Shown piece by piece: positions 45,591-56,177 of a DNA stretch of 64,000 bases. A program made the translations under genes and the position numbers. A model generated the notes under the pieces. That model was not told where the DNA came from. It did no database searches and worked only from the letters and a program-made list of their open reading frames with translations. The stretch is from Kingdonia uniflora (Eukaryota; Streptophyta; Magnoliopsida; Ranunculales; Circaeasteraceae): contig JACGCM010001504.1 of the NCBI GenBank assembly GCA_014058105.1, forward strand, positions 55,500-119,499, given 5' to 3'. Each line of letters opens with the position of its first letter. Position 1 is the stretch's first letter.

Positions 45591-47316
45591 ATTGTACTTG
45601 TCAATAGGTAATCCTCATATTCCACAGTTTGATAGCCGGAGCACCCACCACAGGGTAACTAACATAGCGATGGCCAGGTAATTTATGACATTTCTCTTTT
45701 CCTCCAAAGCTATCTATACAAATCGCTAGAAAAACGCAAGACTCAAATACAGTTTCTTGCTCGCTACCGAGGCTTTGGATTACGTTAGCCAATAAAAAGC
45801 AAACTCTTTCTTAGGTCAGGCCAACCATATTGAAACACGTCTCTACAACACTTGACTTTTTTTATCCACTTTTTCAGGTAAAGAATGATGAGGCCTTGGA
45901 TTATACCTCCTCAACCTTTTGGCCCGCTACAGTTCAGAAAACTGCTGAGGTGGATAGGTAAAATTGCTACTCTTCTCCTTACGCTCTTACAAGACGCTTC
46001 ACTGTAGACTACACTGGATGAATTATGGAGTTTGGGGTGACACCACGTGGTATACCATTCTATTTATTGCTACAACCTCTACAGTAAACATGCCAATAGA
46101 TATGACTTTTTTGCTATGACTAGGGGTGTGGAAGCTTACATTTGATAGGACCTTAGATTTGGAGGCTCGACACCTTCATGGTGAAAGTCGTATTACATAT
46201 CTGGACCACGTGTACAGAGTATTGTCTTTCCCAATTGAATGACTATCTAGATGGACGATTAAGTTGTTTGATTAACATTTTTGGAATTTTATAAACGTGC
46301 ATAATATATTATTAGTTTAATAAAAATTTATTATTTTAATTAATAGTGACATAATTTTGTATGTTTCAGGGAGTTGTAGTCGATTGGGAAAATGACGAAG
46401 GTGAAGCGGGAACTCCTCAAGCGGGGACTTCTAGGGGGAGGGGTTTGCTGGGAAGGACATCTCTAGGTGGAGCCACTCCTCCCCGATCAATCTCCTTATT
46501 CCACGACTTGATAGTAATCTCTTTATTCCACGATTTGATAGTGTCAATAGATAATCCCCTTATTCCACTGTTTAATAGTGTCCAACATTAAACTTCAATA
46601 ATTTTGCTTTTGTAAACAGAACTTGATTTCGCTCCACATTATGTACATTTAGACAGATTTTAAGGATAATGAGTTGTAATTGTTTGTACTGGGTCTTCTC
46701 TGACCTCTGTAATTCTGAAGATTGTGCAGAGACACCCAAAGCTTAGTGGAGATTGTAAAATACATGTGATGGTTTAACCAGATATTTTTTTACGCTTTCT
46801 GAAAGGTTCTCACAGTATCTTGATATTTCTAGTGCAATGTCTGAAAGTTGGAATTTTGATTAATGTAAAGCTCATCCGTCAATGACTAAAACCACAGGGT
46901 TTGAGCAGACCTTGGATGAATTAAGTAAACCGGTGAACCAGCTCCATGTTGATTTGAGACTGAAAGTTTGGACATAGATGTTATTTTCTTGTCCCCATGA
47001 ACTTCAACGACTTCGAGATATGATACAGAAACCATTCTATTCTTGGAAATATTTTACAACCCAGGTATGTTTTTGATCCCAGATTTTCAGTAGCTACACT
47101 AATTTTCTCACGAAAAACACGAAAGTGCAAACACTGCATTAAAAATTCATATTGAGATACAAATTTTGAAAACCGTCGAATGAGACGATCAACGGTCTAA
47201 AATTATCGATGCACATACATCCTTCACCAAAAACACAAACACACATAGTACATAGATTTGAAATACATCCTTCAACCAAACACAAACCAAGTAGCAGCAG
47301 CAGTAGTAGTAGAGTC
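45591..47316 (-). repeat. ASR block 3 downstream flank, with an extra insert of about 0.75 kb
   Basis: 45591-45640 and 46400-47316 match block 2 (18445 onward) in order. About 45640-46400 is additional and holds an exon-like stretch at 45880-45958 (around 'PQPFGPLQFRKLLRW', followed by 'gtaaaa') that I cannot name. It provides the second empty Helitron site (46587/46588), the SINE-free site (45590-45600) and the MITE-free site (about 46740). Confidence 0.75.
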
Positions 47317-47829
47317 TTAAAAGAGGTGGTGATGCTTCTTTCCATGGGATTCCTCTGCTTCTTCCTTTGCCTCTTTCTTTTCACCGTGCTCGTGATAAAC
47401 GTACCCTCCACCCCCAACTGCTGCTGCTTCTGCAATCCTCTCTTCAAGCTTGTGCCTGTGCGCATGTTCAGGGTCCTTCTTCGCCTCATGCTTCTCGTGC
47501 TACACAATGTTAACAAAACTTTCTTACTCACTAAAAATATATATGAAATACATATGTTTACAAATATGTATGTGTTAGCTTACTAGAGCAATAGCAGTGG
47601 CAGTAGCAGTTTCAAACTCGCCAAGGTGTTCCATTCTCTTATGATGTTTCTCTTCTTTCAAGTGTTTTTCATACTCCTGTTCTTTCTCGATTTTTTCATA
47701 GTCGACTGTGGAAGAACTGTAGTCTCCTCCACCGACATCAGCATAAGAGCTCACACTGTAATCTTCTACTACAACTGGGGTTTCCTCCTTGTGGTGGAAG
47801 AGACCATGGTGATGCTTCTCCTCAGACAT
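47317..47829 (-). CDS. ASR: ASR3: abscisic acid, stress and ripening (ABA/WDS) protein
   Basis: Exon 1 is 47829-47584 (82 codons). Donor GTAAGC follows and the acceptor is ...TGTAG. Exon 2 is 47499-47317 (60 codons plus TAA), spliced at '[21 protein letters not shown]', ending 'GKKHHHLF'. The product has 142 residues and no frame defects. Exon 1 has 10 residues (around '[12 protein letters not shown]') that ASR1 and ASR2 lack, closer to ASR proteins in other plants, which suggests ASR3 is nearer the ancestral form. Its promoter differs from those of ASR1 and ASR2: a TATA box lies about 50 bp before the ATG. Confidence 0.93.
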
Positions 47830-47877
47830 AGTTATTCTCTTTCTCTTTTATGGTTTGAGAACTTCTACTGTCTGTGC

Positions 47878-47885
47878 TATTTATA
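47878..47885 (-). promoter_or_regulatory. TATA box of ASR3
   Basis: TATAAATA on the minus strand, 49-56 bp upstream of the ASR3 ATG. ASR1 and ASR2 diverge from ASR3 at about 20 bp before this point and lack it. Confidence 0.65.
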
Positions 47886-47981
47886 AGCCTTTGTATATGC
47901 CTAATGTGTGTAATGTGTGATGTTAGAAGTCACAACTTGTTATGGTAGGTACATGTAATTAGAGTCCGGATCCTCTCCACC

Positions 47982-49173
47982 GTGGTGGAGAGAATGGCTC
48001 ACTAACTCCCCAATTTGCAATCCACTAACGCCCCACTAACCCTTTTCTCCCACCGTCAACTGAACTATATTTAATTTAATAAAATAAAATATCTCTAATT
48101 TAAATGAAAAAAACTCAAAACAATTAAACTTCATACTTTTCAATAGCTTAAACTAACTTTCTAAATCAGGGTAGTGTGGTAATGAACTTTGTGCACAAGC
48201 CATTAAGATTGTGACCGAGGAAGGAAGCGATTAACGAAGATGTACATGCAGTGGTTATGCAAGTATTGAATAATGGATTCGAAGAAGTAGAACTAGCAAC
48301 AGGATTACCTCATAACGATTCAGTAAAAAATCCTAAATCAATAAAGACAAATGTTTCTCAAAGTGATGGAGTAAATGATCGATTATAAACCAACGTCTTA
48401 AAAGACCCACAAGCACACGGTGTACCGTTAAGTACAAGGGTAAGCGGGGTCGTATCCCAAGAGACTTGTGGTGCGAATTATACTTCGAGCTACTAGTTTT
48501 ATCCAATTACAACGAGTTTGTGTAGATTTTGAAATAAAAAAAAGAACGAAACAAATTACAAGATAAATTGAAGTGGAAACCAAGGCATCAATTCCACTCC
48601 ACCATTTAAAACCCTTAGATAGCATAAATAATTAAAGTAAATTACGAGTTCCCGTATCGCATATCATTGGTCAGGAATATGCAATACATCAAAAAATACA
48701 AGAGATTTAGTAATTAGGAACTACCCATAAACCAACTTACTCAACCATGATCTGGTTGATAAGTATGAATTATGTTTTCTTCTCAATATTTCTAACCTAT
48801 CTTGTTATGGTCCAACAAGATGGTTACATAGATTCATTATTCCTCCTAATCCTAGCTATAGTCAAGCATAGGACGAAGGAATACGAATATACAAAATTTC
48901 GGGATAAAGAGAAGGTAATTACTCTAACTAAGCTACACAACCTACACTAATGCTACATTGGGTAGAACTTCATCTAGCCTTGGCTAAGAAGATTAGCTAC
49001 TCATCCCTCTGATCATTGTCATACTACTATTACTACGATAAAATTAAAAGACAAGAACAAGATAAAGAATAAGTTTTATTGCTATGAACTTTGATTTACA
49101 CTCTCCAAGATGATCTCTCATGGGTAGGATTCCCCTAAACAATGCCTAAAATCATGCATTACAACTCATGAGG

Positions 49174-49222
<49 letters not shown>

Positions 49223-50637
49223 AATTCTCTTCAATGGGCTTTCATGCATGGGCCTTTGGTTGGCAACTTCAAATGAGAATCATTGTTTGAGTGCATCACC
49301 CTTGATCTTCGTTAAAAACTGGAAAATTGTACGACTTGTTTATCATGTGACCGATTTCTGTAAATACAAACAAAAGCACTATTAGTGTCACATTTATTTA
49401 ATAAATGACTAGGTAGATATAAATTTAGGAGTTGTACACGTAAATATTATGTGTCTATCAGTAAATGTTGAAGAAACACTAACAGTTGCACAATGTTACG
49501 AAAGAGGTCGTCTTTCAGGAACAAAATTGAAGAGCGGATTAAAATTAATTAAACAAAAGGAAAAAATCCATGACTACATGTACTGATTCAAGTATTAGCT
49601 ATGTGAGGAAGCATCATACAAGTCCATAACGAAACAAATGTTAGTTACAATCTCTTATTTATATCTTGTTAAAGATGTGATTACAATTCTTATTCTTATA
49701 GCAGATGTATTATGAATTCTTTAGATTTAAGGTATTGTAACCCCTTGCCAACTGAGGCTACTTGCTCAGAGAAGAATCTCCATTTGAGTAAAAGCAACGC
49801 GAGGAAGCATCCTGCAAGTCCTCACCAAAACGAAGGTTTCTAAGTCTCTTGTTTATGTCTTGCAAAATATTTGATCACAGTTGTTATTGTTATAGTTGAT
49901 GCCTTCGTGATTTTTTAAGTGAACACTATGTCAATTGAGGCTACTTGCTTAGAAAAGGATGTGCATTCAAGAATTAATGAAGAAAATGTCATTTTAAATC
50001 CTACTCTTCACGCCCCAACATACTATCCTTTTTAAATTGTCCAACCGTTGGTGCCTTATGTCTCAACTCATTCAAATAACGTAAGATTTTATTTTACACT
50101 AACACAATAATTTTAATATCTATTTTGGAGAACTTACTAATTTGGATTGAATCAAACGATATAAAATTCAAACCTTACGAAATTTGGAAGAGACATGGAA
50201 TTCGAAGAACTTTCTAGTACTTCGCATATGAGCTTCAATCAATTGTTGTAAATATTTTACATGTTTCTGTTTTAGAAAATCTATGTTAAAGCTTACATTT
50301 AATAGAGTCCATAAGTGATAAATTTGCGTCATGTGTTAATTATACAAAATAACTTTCTTTATATCTTAATTCTTAGATTTCTATCACAACTATTTACAAA
50401 TCGGGGCACACAACCAACTAGTAGTATGAGTTACGATTTTACGGTAATGACTTTGATTCTTTATTTGAAATTTTAATTAATATGTAATTCATCTAACATC
50501 AATCTATAATGGATTATATGTAGGAAGCATACCATTATCACCTCGAAAGAAGTTGCCCTTCGATCGTGATTTGGGCATGGAATGACGGATGTTCTACATT
50601 GCACAGTTGTTACGAAGAATTGAGAAAACAAACTATT
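47982..50637. other. Left interior of the TIR element, no gene seen
   Basis: Short open pieces at 48200-48387 and 49460-49580 are unrecognised. 48380-48480 has a 'ggtcgtatcccaagagac' word seen in LTR elements. An (AT)n run fills about 49171-49221. Two diverged copies of a unit of about 190 bp lie at 49600-49780 and 49790-49975 ('gaggaagcat', 'gaggctacttgc' shared). Confidence 0.4.
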
Positions 50638-50642
50638 GTATG

Positions 50643-51196
50643 TGTAATGGATTATTTCCAATACTCGACCTAAACCCAAATATTGACCTTCAGCTCGATT
50701 GGATGTAAGGGCCAGTTTCGAATCTCAAGCTCAGGCCTCAACATACGACCATCACATATTTACTCAACTTCGTCAAGGTACACATGGCACATTTATGACA
50801 CATTATGGAGCGGTTACAAGGAAGAAGAGTTACTCAAGCCGTTACTTGACCATTATGAAGACTCATATATTGTAACGTTTCTCATTAAAACAATAATGAT
50901 CATGTTATAAGACCTACAAATAGGACCAGAGAGCTAGGGAAAAGGGGACTGAAAAGAGACTGCTCTGACACATCTTCTAAGAGACCTTTTTTACATCTTT
51001 CTCTCTCTTTGTAATAGCTAGCAGTCTATAAACATCTCTCTCTTTTTAAAATCCTCAAGAGAGGTCGTGGTTTTTAACCCATTCAAGGGTTTTCCATGCT
51101 AAAACTTGTGTTAGTTACTTTCAATTCCTAGCTAACATTCCGTATTTCAAGGGTGTAAGACACTATCTTCGTCCAATACGAAAATAGGCTATTACA
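50643..51196 (+). repeat. 5' LTR with TG...CA ends
   Basis: 554 bp, starting TGTAATGG and ending ATTACA. It includes 'agtctataaacatctctct' at about 51022, a possible TATA region. The ORF 50683-50910 within it has a counterpart in the 3' LTR and is not a gene. Confidence 0.9.
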
Positions 51197-51845
51197 TTTG
51201 GCATTGTCTGTGGGAAACGAAGTTCTCAAACCCATTGTCTCAGAGACTGCTGATTATCCCTCTGTAGAATGACGCTTCCAGACCATAGTACATTTTCAAG
51301 CTGCTGTGGGAATAAAGATAGCTACCCACGATTCTTGAAGTAACAGATATCATTTTCATCATTACAACGACCGAGCCATTGTTAAAAAATTTATGGGCCG
51401 ATTATCAGAGCTACAAAGCCCGATTTTCCATTAATCTGCTGAAAATGCGAGCCATTGTTAAAAAATTTGGGTTTGCTCGCCAAATTCGATAGTTCGTAAA
51501 TCCCCAATGAAACTCACAGGAATCGACCTCAAAAGTTCGTGAAGCTCCATGAGATTGTAGGTCGAATTATGCTTTAAGTTCGGAATTTAGAATTTAGCTC
51601 TAAGCTCTTAGTTCGAATTATCTCTGCATCAACAGTTCGTGAAGCCCCAATGAAACTATAATATCAACAGTTCGTGAAGACTTTTAGCTCATTTACAGGT
51701 CGACTCATCTTTAATCGAGCTGATGAAGCTCGTAAACGACGATGAACCCAAACCAACTAACGACAAGAATCTTATTCAACGAAGTTCGATGAATCTGAGC
51801 CAACACATAGCAACAATGATCGAACTTATCAAACAGCATTATTAA

Positions 51846-52400
51846 GGCGCTCGAGGTCGAGGAACTCGAGACGAATACAACTTAATCAAGATTATACTTG
51901 GGGAGAACCCGACTCCACCTTCAGACTCAATGCTTGATATCATCTTTTCAACAACATCAAATCACATTATTAAGCCGCTTGAGGTCAAGGTACTCGAGGC
52001 GATTGTAACTTATTCCAGCTTATACTCGGGGCGAGACCGATCTCAGATTCAGACTCAATGATCGAACTTATCAAACCACATTATGAAGGCGCTCGAGGTC
52101 GAGGTACTCGAGGCGATTACAACTTATTCAAGCTTATACTCGGGACGAACCCAACCTCAGCTTCAAATGCAAATGTTCAACCTCAACTTCGGGCTCAAGA
52201 TCAATCAACTTAACTCATACTCGGGGCGAGCCTGACCTCAGCTCCAGACTCAACACTCAATCTCATACCTTATCTTTTCAACATCATACTACATTATGAA
52301 GGCGCTCGAGGTCGAGGTACTCGAGGCAATTACAACTTATTCAAACTCATACTCGGGGCGAGCCCGACCAACATCTTACAGGTCGATTATTGGTACGTCC
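51846..52400 (+). repeat. Tandem array 1, degenerate units of about 110-130 bp
   Basis: Units headed 'ggcgctcgaggtcgaggtac' start at 51846, 51974, 52088 and 52301. Each continues 'cttattcaagcttatactcg' and 'gggcgagcccgacc'. The last interval is long (213 bp) because one unit has lost its head. Confidence 0.8.
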
Positions 52401-53145
52401 AATTCGATCAAACAAAACAAATTCTACAAGTTGGTTATTGGTTCAACCAGTCCAACCTACATTCAACATTCAATATATCTCATTACGGTCGCTTATTGAT
52501 ACGCTCAATTCGACCTTTAATTGAGACCTACAACATAGCTCTTCAAATATACACGCTCTCCGAGGGTTTCTTATTGAGTCAATCAATTCGATCTGGCAGA
52601 GACGCTATACAGCTATTCAACATTCAATATATCTCATTACGATCGCTTATTGATACGCTCAATTCGACCTTTAATTGAGACCTACAACATAGCTCTTCAA
52701 ATATGCACGCTCTCTGAGGGTCGCTTATTGAGTCAATCAATTCGATCTGGCAGAGATGCTATTCAACATTCAATATATCTTATTACGGTCGCTTATTGAT
52801 ACGCTCAATTCAACCTTTAATTGAGACCTACAACATAGCTCTTCAAATATACACGCTCTCCGAGGGTCGCTTATTGAGTCAATCAATTCGATCTGGCAGA
52901 GACGCTATACTGCTATTCAACATTTAATATATCTCATTACGGTTGCTTATTGATATGCTCAATTTGACCTGTAACTGAGACCTACAACATAGCTCTTCCA
53001 GTATACACGTTGTCCCGAGGATCGCTTATTGAGTCAATCAATTCGACCTGGCAGAGACACGCTATGTAGCTATTCAACATTTAATATATCTCATCACGGT
53101 CGGTTATTGATTCGCTCAATTCAACCTGTGCTCGAGACATACTAT
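52400..53145 (+). repeat. Tandem array 2, units of about 146-157 bp
   Basis: Units headed 'gcttattgatacgctcaatt' start at 52491, 52645, 52791, 52945 and 53102. Each has an inner half-repeat 'gcttattgagtcaatcaatt' and 'cattcaatatatctcatta'. The short ORFs at 52296-53355 are readings through the array. Confidence 0.88.
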
Positions 53146-53304
53146 CATCATACATTATCATCTATTCTACTACATTATCATACATTCGAACAGTTGCTTC
53201 AAACAATCCAACTATGCAGTTTACATATCCAAAGGTCAATGATGTTTCTCACCAACACCACTCGCTCCTCATGCTTCTCGTGCTCTTGGCTGAGAGGGGG
53301 CGAA

Positions 53305-53835
53305 TGTAATGGCTTATTTCTAATACTCGACCTGAACCCAAATATCGACCTTTAGCTCGATTGGATGTAAGGGCCAATTTCGAATCTCGAGCTCAGGCCT
53401 CAGCATACAACCATCACACATTTACTCGACATCGTCAAAGTACACGTGGCGCATTTTATGACACATTATGGAGCGGTTACAGGGAAAAAGAGTTACTCAA
53501 GCCGTTACTCGACCATTATGAAGACTCATATATTGTAACGTTTCTCATTAAAACAATAACGGTCATGTTAGGCTGCTCTGACACATCTTCTAAGAGACCT
53601 TTTTTACATCTCTCTCTCTCTCTCTCTTTGTAATAGCTAGCAGTCTATAAACATCTCTCTCTTTCTAAAATCCTCAGGAGAGGTCATGGTTTTTAACCCA
53701 TTTAAGAGTTTTTCACGCTAAAACTTGTGTTAGTTACTTTCAGTTCCTAGCTAGCATTCCATATTTCAAGGATGTAAGGCACTATCTTCGTCCAATACGC
53801 ACTATCTCCGTCCAATACGAAAATAGGCTATTACA
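53305..53835 (+). repeat. 3' LTR
   Basis: 531-bp partner of 50643-51196. It lacks a stretch near 50905-50960 and has a local duplication 'actatcttcgtccaatacg' near 53789-53818. Confidence 0.9.
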
Positions 53836-54281
53836 GTATGAATGATTTTAAGTTACAAGACATGAGTGTTTCTTTCTTCTTTTTGGAGTATCTAAATTTT
53901 TGATATCATGAAATAAGAGTTTGACAATTGATAAGTATTTGGTATAGTTAGTTTTTTTAAGGCTTGATAAAGCTGATAATTAACTATGCAGTTGGAATAT
54001 GATTAATGGACCTAGGTGTTGATCGGTTAATGTTTGTGAAGAAAACCAAAACAATGCCTTAAAAATATAGGTTGATTAGAAAAAGAATAGCCAAACAGTG
54101 CGTTATGGTCAGTGCTGTGGGAGTTTAGGGTATGACTTTTTTTTAATCCAAATTTGAGAAATTTTATATTATTGAATTAAATTTAGTTGTGACGGTGGGA
54201 GAGGAGAGCTAGTGGGTTGGCAAATTAGACACATGCTTGTAGAAGGAGTAGGTATCCACCAAGTGGAGAGGATCCGGACTC

Positions 54282-54900
54282 ATGCAAATTTTGGTGGTCA
54301 TGGAGCATCACAATAATCCATATTTATTGTACTCAGCCAACTTCACACATGGACGTAAACATCTGTTATCAAGTTTAATGGTAGGTTTGAATAGTAGATT
54401 CAAGCTTTTGTGTGGTATGTGCCATATAATAAAAACAATGAATTTCGATTTGGTTTCATCATAAACCTTTGTATCTTGGGGAAACAAATTTATTTGATTT
54501 TGTTTGAGATCAGATAACCAGCACATGGTGCTAGGCTTAACTGAGCTTATATGCGCCCTAAAGGGGTACAACTGTGGGCCTATTATGAGTCATTGTTGAG
54601 TACCGGTGCTAGTGTCGGCAATAGGATAATGCCGGAGATATCCACTTAAAGAGGCCTTTGTTATCGACTTTTTAAAAGCCTATTTGCGACAGTCAGTTGT
54701 GGCGGGCTTTAATGGAGCCCATTTGATAAATGATTGTTGGTAATGTTTGTTATAAATATCTCTACCACCAACAATGATAGTGCCCGGTAACTGGTAAGTC
54801 GTAACATTGTATTAATTGTGAGGATGACATTTCGTATATCTAAGATTTTCAGATTGCCTTAGATTGGACTTTTGAAGATTTGGAGCGGGCTTGTGATACA
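54282..54900 (+). repeat. Paralogue of 44935-45590
   Basis: Continuation of the duplicated non-coding segment to the right of the TIR element, with the same word order as at 44.9-45.6 kb. Confidence 0.7.
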
Positions 54901-55618
54901 ATTATAAGAAAATAATAGAGGGCTCAGGTCCGCTACGGTTTAACGGGCTTTGAAATTGAAATTCATGAAAACTTGTTCTGCAAGTTTCTTGAAAGCAGAG
55001 CGATTTAATGCTTAAATTTTGAGGTAAATCATTAGCTAATATATATTTTTCAGACTTGCACATTGCGACGTCTTTAAACATATGTAAATGAGACACAAAT
55101 TAATAAATATAATGATAAACTCACCGCTTACAAATTAAAATAGAACGAGAACATACTCAAGCCCATAACAACAGAAAATGAGGCAGGCCCTAAACCCAAA
55201 CTAGCGTGCAGCTTGCAGAAGTACCATGGCTAGCCCGGGAGACTATTTTGGAGAATGGTGAAAAATGATGAACCTCATAAACTTCCAGATTCCAATAATA
55301 ATAAAATATATATTCTTTATCACCAGGCAGGGCTATGCAGAAACATTCATTGGAAGACTGCAAAAATAAATAAACACATCAACCTATGGTTATAATAACT
55401 GTCACTCAAAAAAAAACTTCATTCCAGCAAGTGTACTTAACATTTATAAACACAACTTTTCTGGGAAGGATGAAGCAAATTGTAACCATCTAATTACATT
55501 AAGATTTCTAATTCGGGCAGAAAATTAAAACCATCTGATTACATTGAGATTTCTAATACAGGGGCATCATCGTCTCTTTCTATCATGCCCTTACTGAAGA
55601 TTTTATCATCAAAATTAA
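54901..55618. other. Intergenic sequence, 3' side of the CSN8 remnant
   Basis: AT-rich; no gene seen. Its right part would be the 3' untranslated region of the minus-strand CSN8 remnant. Confidence 0.35.
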
Positions 55619-55761
55619 TCAGTGCTCAAGATGGAAGACGTATTCAGTTAACCGTTGTAGTTTATTGGGATCTGGCTTCTGCTCTTTCACTGTTGGTGAC
55701 AACTTCTTCACTGTCAGCATCTCAGAAGCAGAATCTACTGTCCAACCTTGTTGCACTACAT
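55619..55761 (-). pseudogene. CSN8: Last exon of COP9 signalosome subunit 8 (CSN8)
   Basis: CSN8 is a PCI-domain subunit of the nuclear COP9 signalosome, which removes NEDD8/RUB from cullins and represses photomorphogenesis. After an acceptor (TTGCAG) the minus strand reads 'VVQQGWTVDSASEMLTVKK', then 'KLQRLTEYVFHLEH' and a stop at 55619-55621, matching the conserved CSN8 C-terminus. This exon is open. The next exon upstream (61629-61733) has frameshifts, and none of the 5' exons is seen in the window, so I call the locus a pseudogene. Confidence 0.78.
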
Positions 55762-56177
55762 CTGCAATGTTATACCCACCAGCTTAACTAAATAATGAGT
55801 TTAATAACAGAAGTGTTACGTATATTCTTATGCAAATCATAAAATCTTGATGCACCATGCACAATAGTCAGCAGATAATATGTTGGAAATGTGAAATATG
55901 TGAAGACAGGTATTAGATGACAGAAGTGGGGTCCTAATTTATAATAATCAGTACTGTATGATGCAAAAGAATGGCAAGTCAACTAAAATTGTACTTGTAT
56001 CGATTTGCATTTGTTATAATGACAAATTTACATCAATAGACAAACGATTGTTTCAAACTGGAATCTGTCACAGCAAACACAAGACTGTTTTGGAAAGCAA
56101 GCTTCTCTCCCAGAAGTTTTCAGCCTATGTTTAGTCTAGGAAACTCAACCTCAGTTTAAACCAAATAACAAATCTAA
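55762..56177. other. CSN8 intron sequence left of the LINE
   Basis: No separate feature seen. Confidence 0.4.

Larger units (their letters stand above)
50643..53835 (+). mobile_element. Non-autonomous LTR retrotransposon (3.19 kb) with tandem arrays
   Basis: LTRs 50643-51196 and 53305-53835 both begin TGTAATGG and end GGCTATTACA. The target duplication is GTATG (50638-50642 and 53836-53840). The primer site 'tggcattgtctgtgggaaac' at 51199 resembles the TGGCGCCGTCTGTGGG site common in plant gypsy elements. A polypurine tract (GAGAGGGGGCGAA) lies at 53292-53304. The 2.1-kb interior has no gag or pol. Most of it is two tandem arrays (51846-52400 and 52400-53145). It must have been mobilised by another element's proteins. 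Confidence 0.92.
47962..54281. mobile_element. Segment bounded by inverted repeats, probable large DNA transposon
   Basis: GAGTCCGGATCCTCTCCAC at 47962-47980 is repeated in inverse at 54263-54281. Similarity continues inward for over 100 bp ('ctctcccaccgtcaactgaa' against the inverted 'ctctcccaccgtcacaacta', then A/T-rich). The outer flanks 'taggtacatgtaatta' and 'attttggtggtcat' are contiguous at 44896-44935, giving an empty-site paralogue. No transposase is recognised and no clear target duplication remains, so the superfamily is open. It contains the LTR element 50643-53835 as a later insertion. Confidence 0.6.

Noticed and set aside
51846..53145. CRISPR-like array
   Set aside because: Repeats are adjacent tandem units inside a plant LTR element, without unique spacers of constant length.
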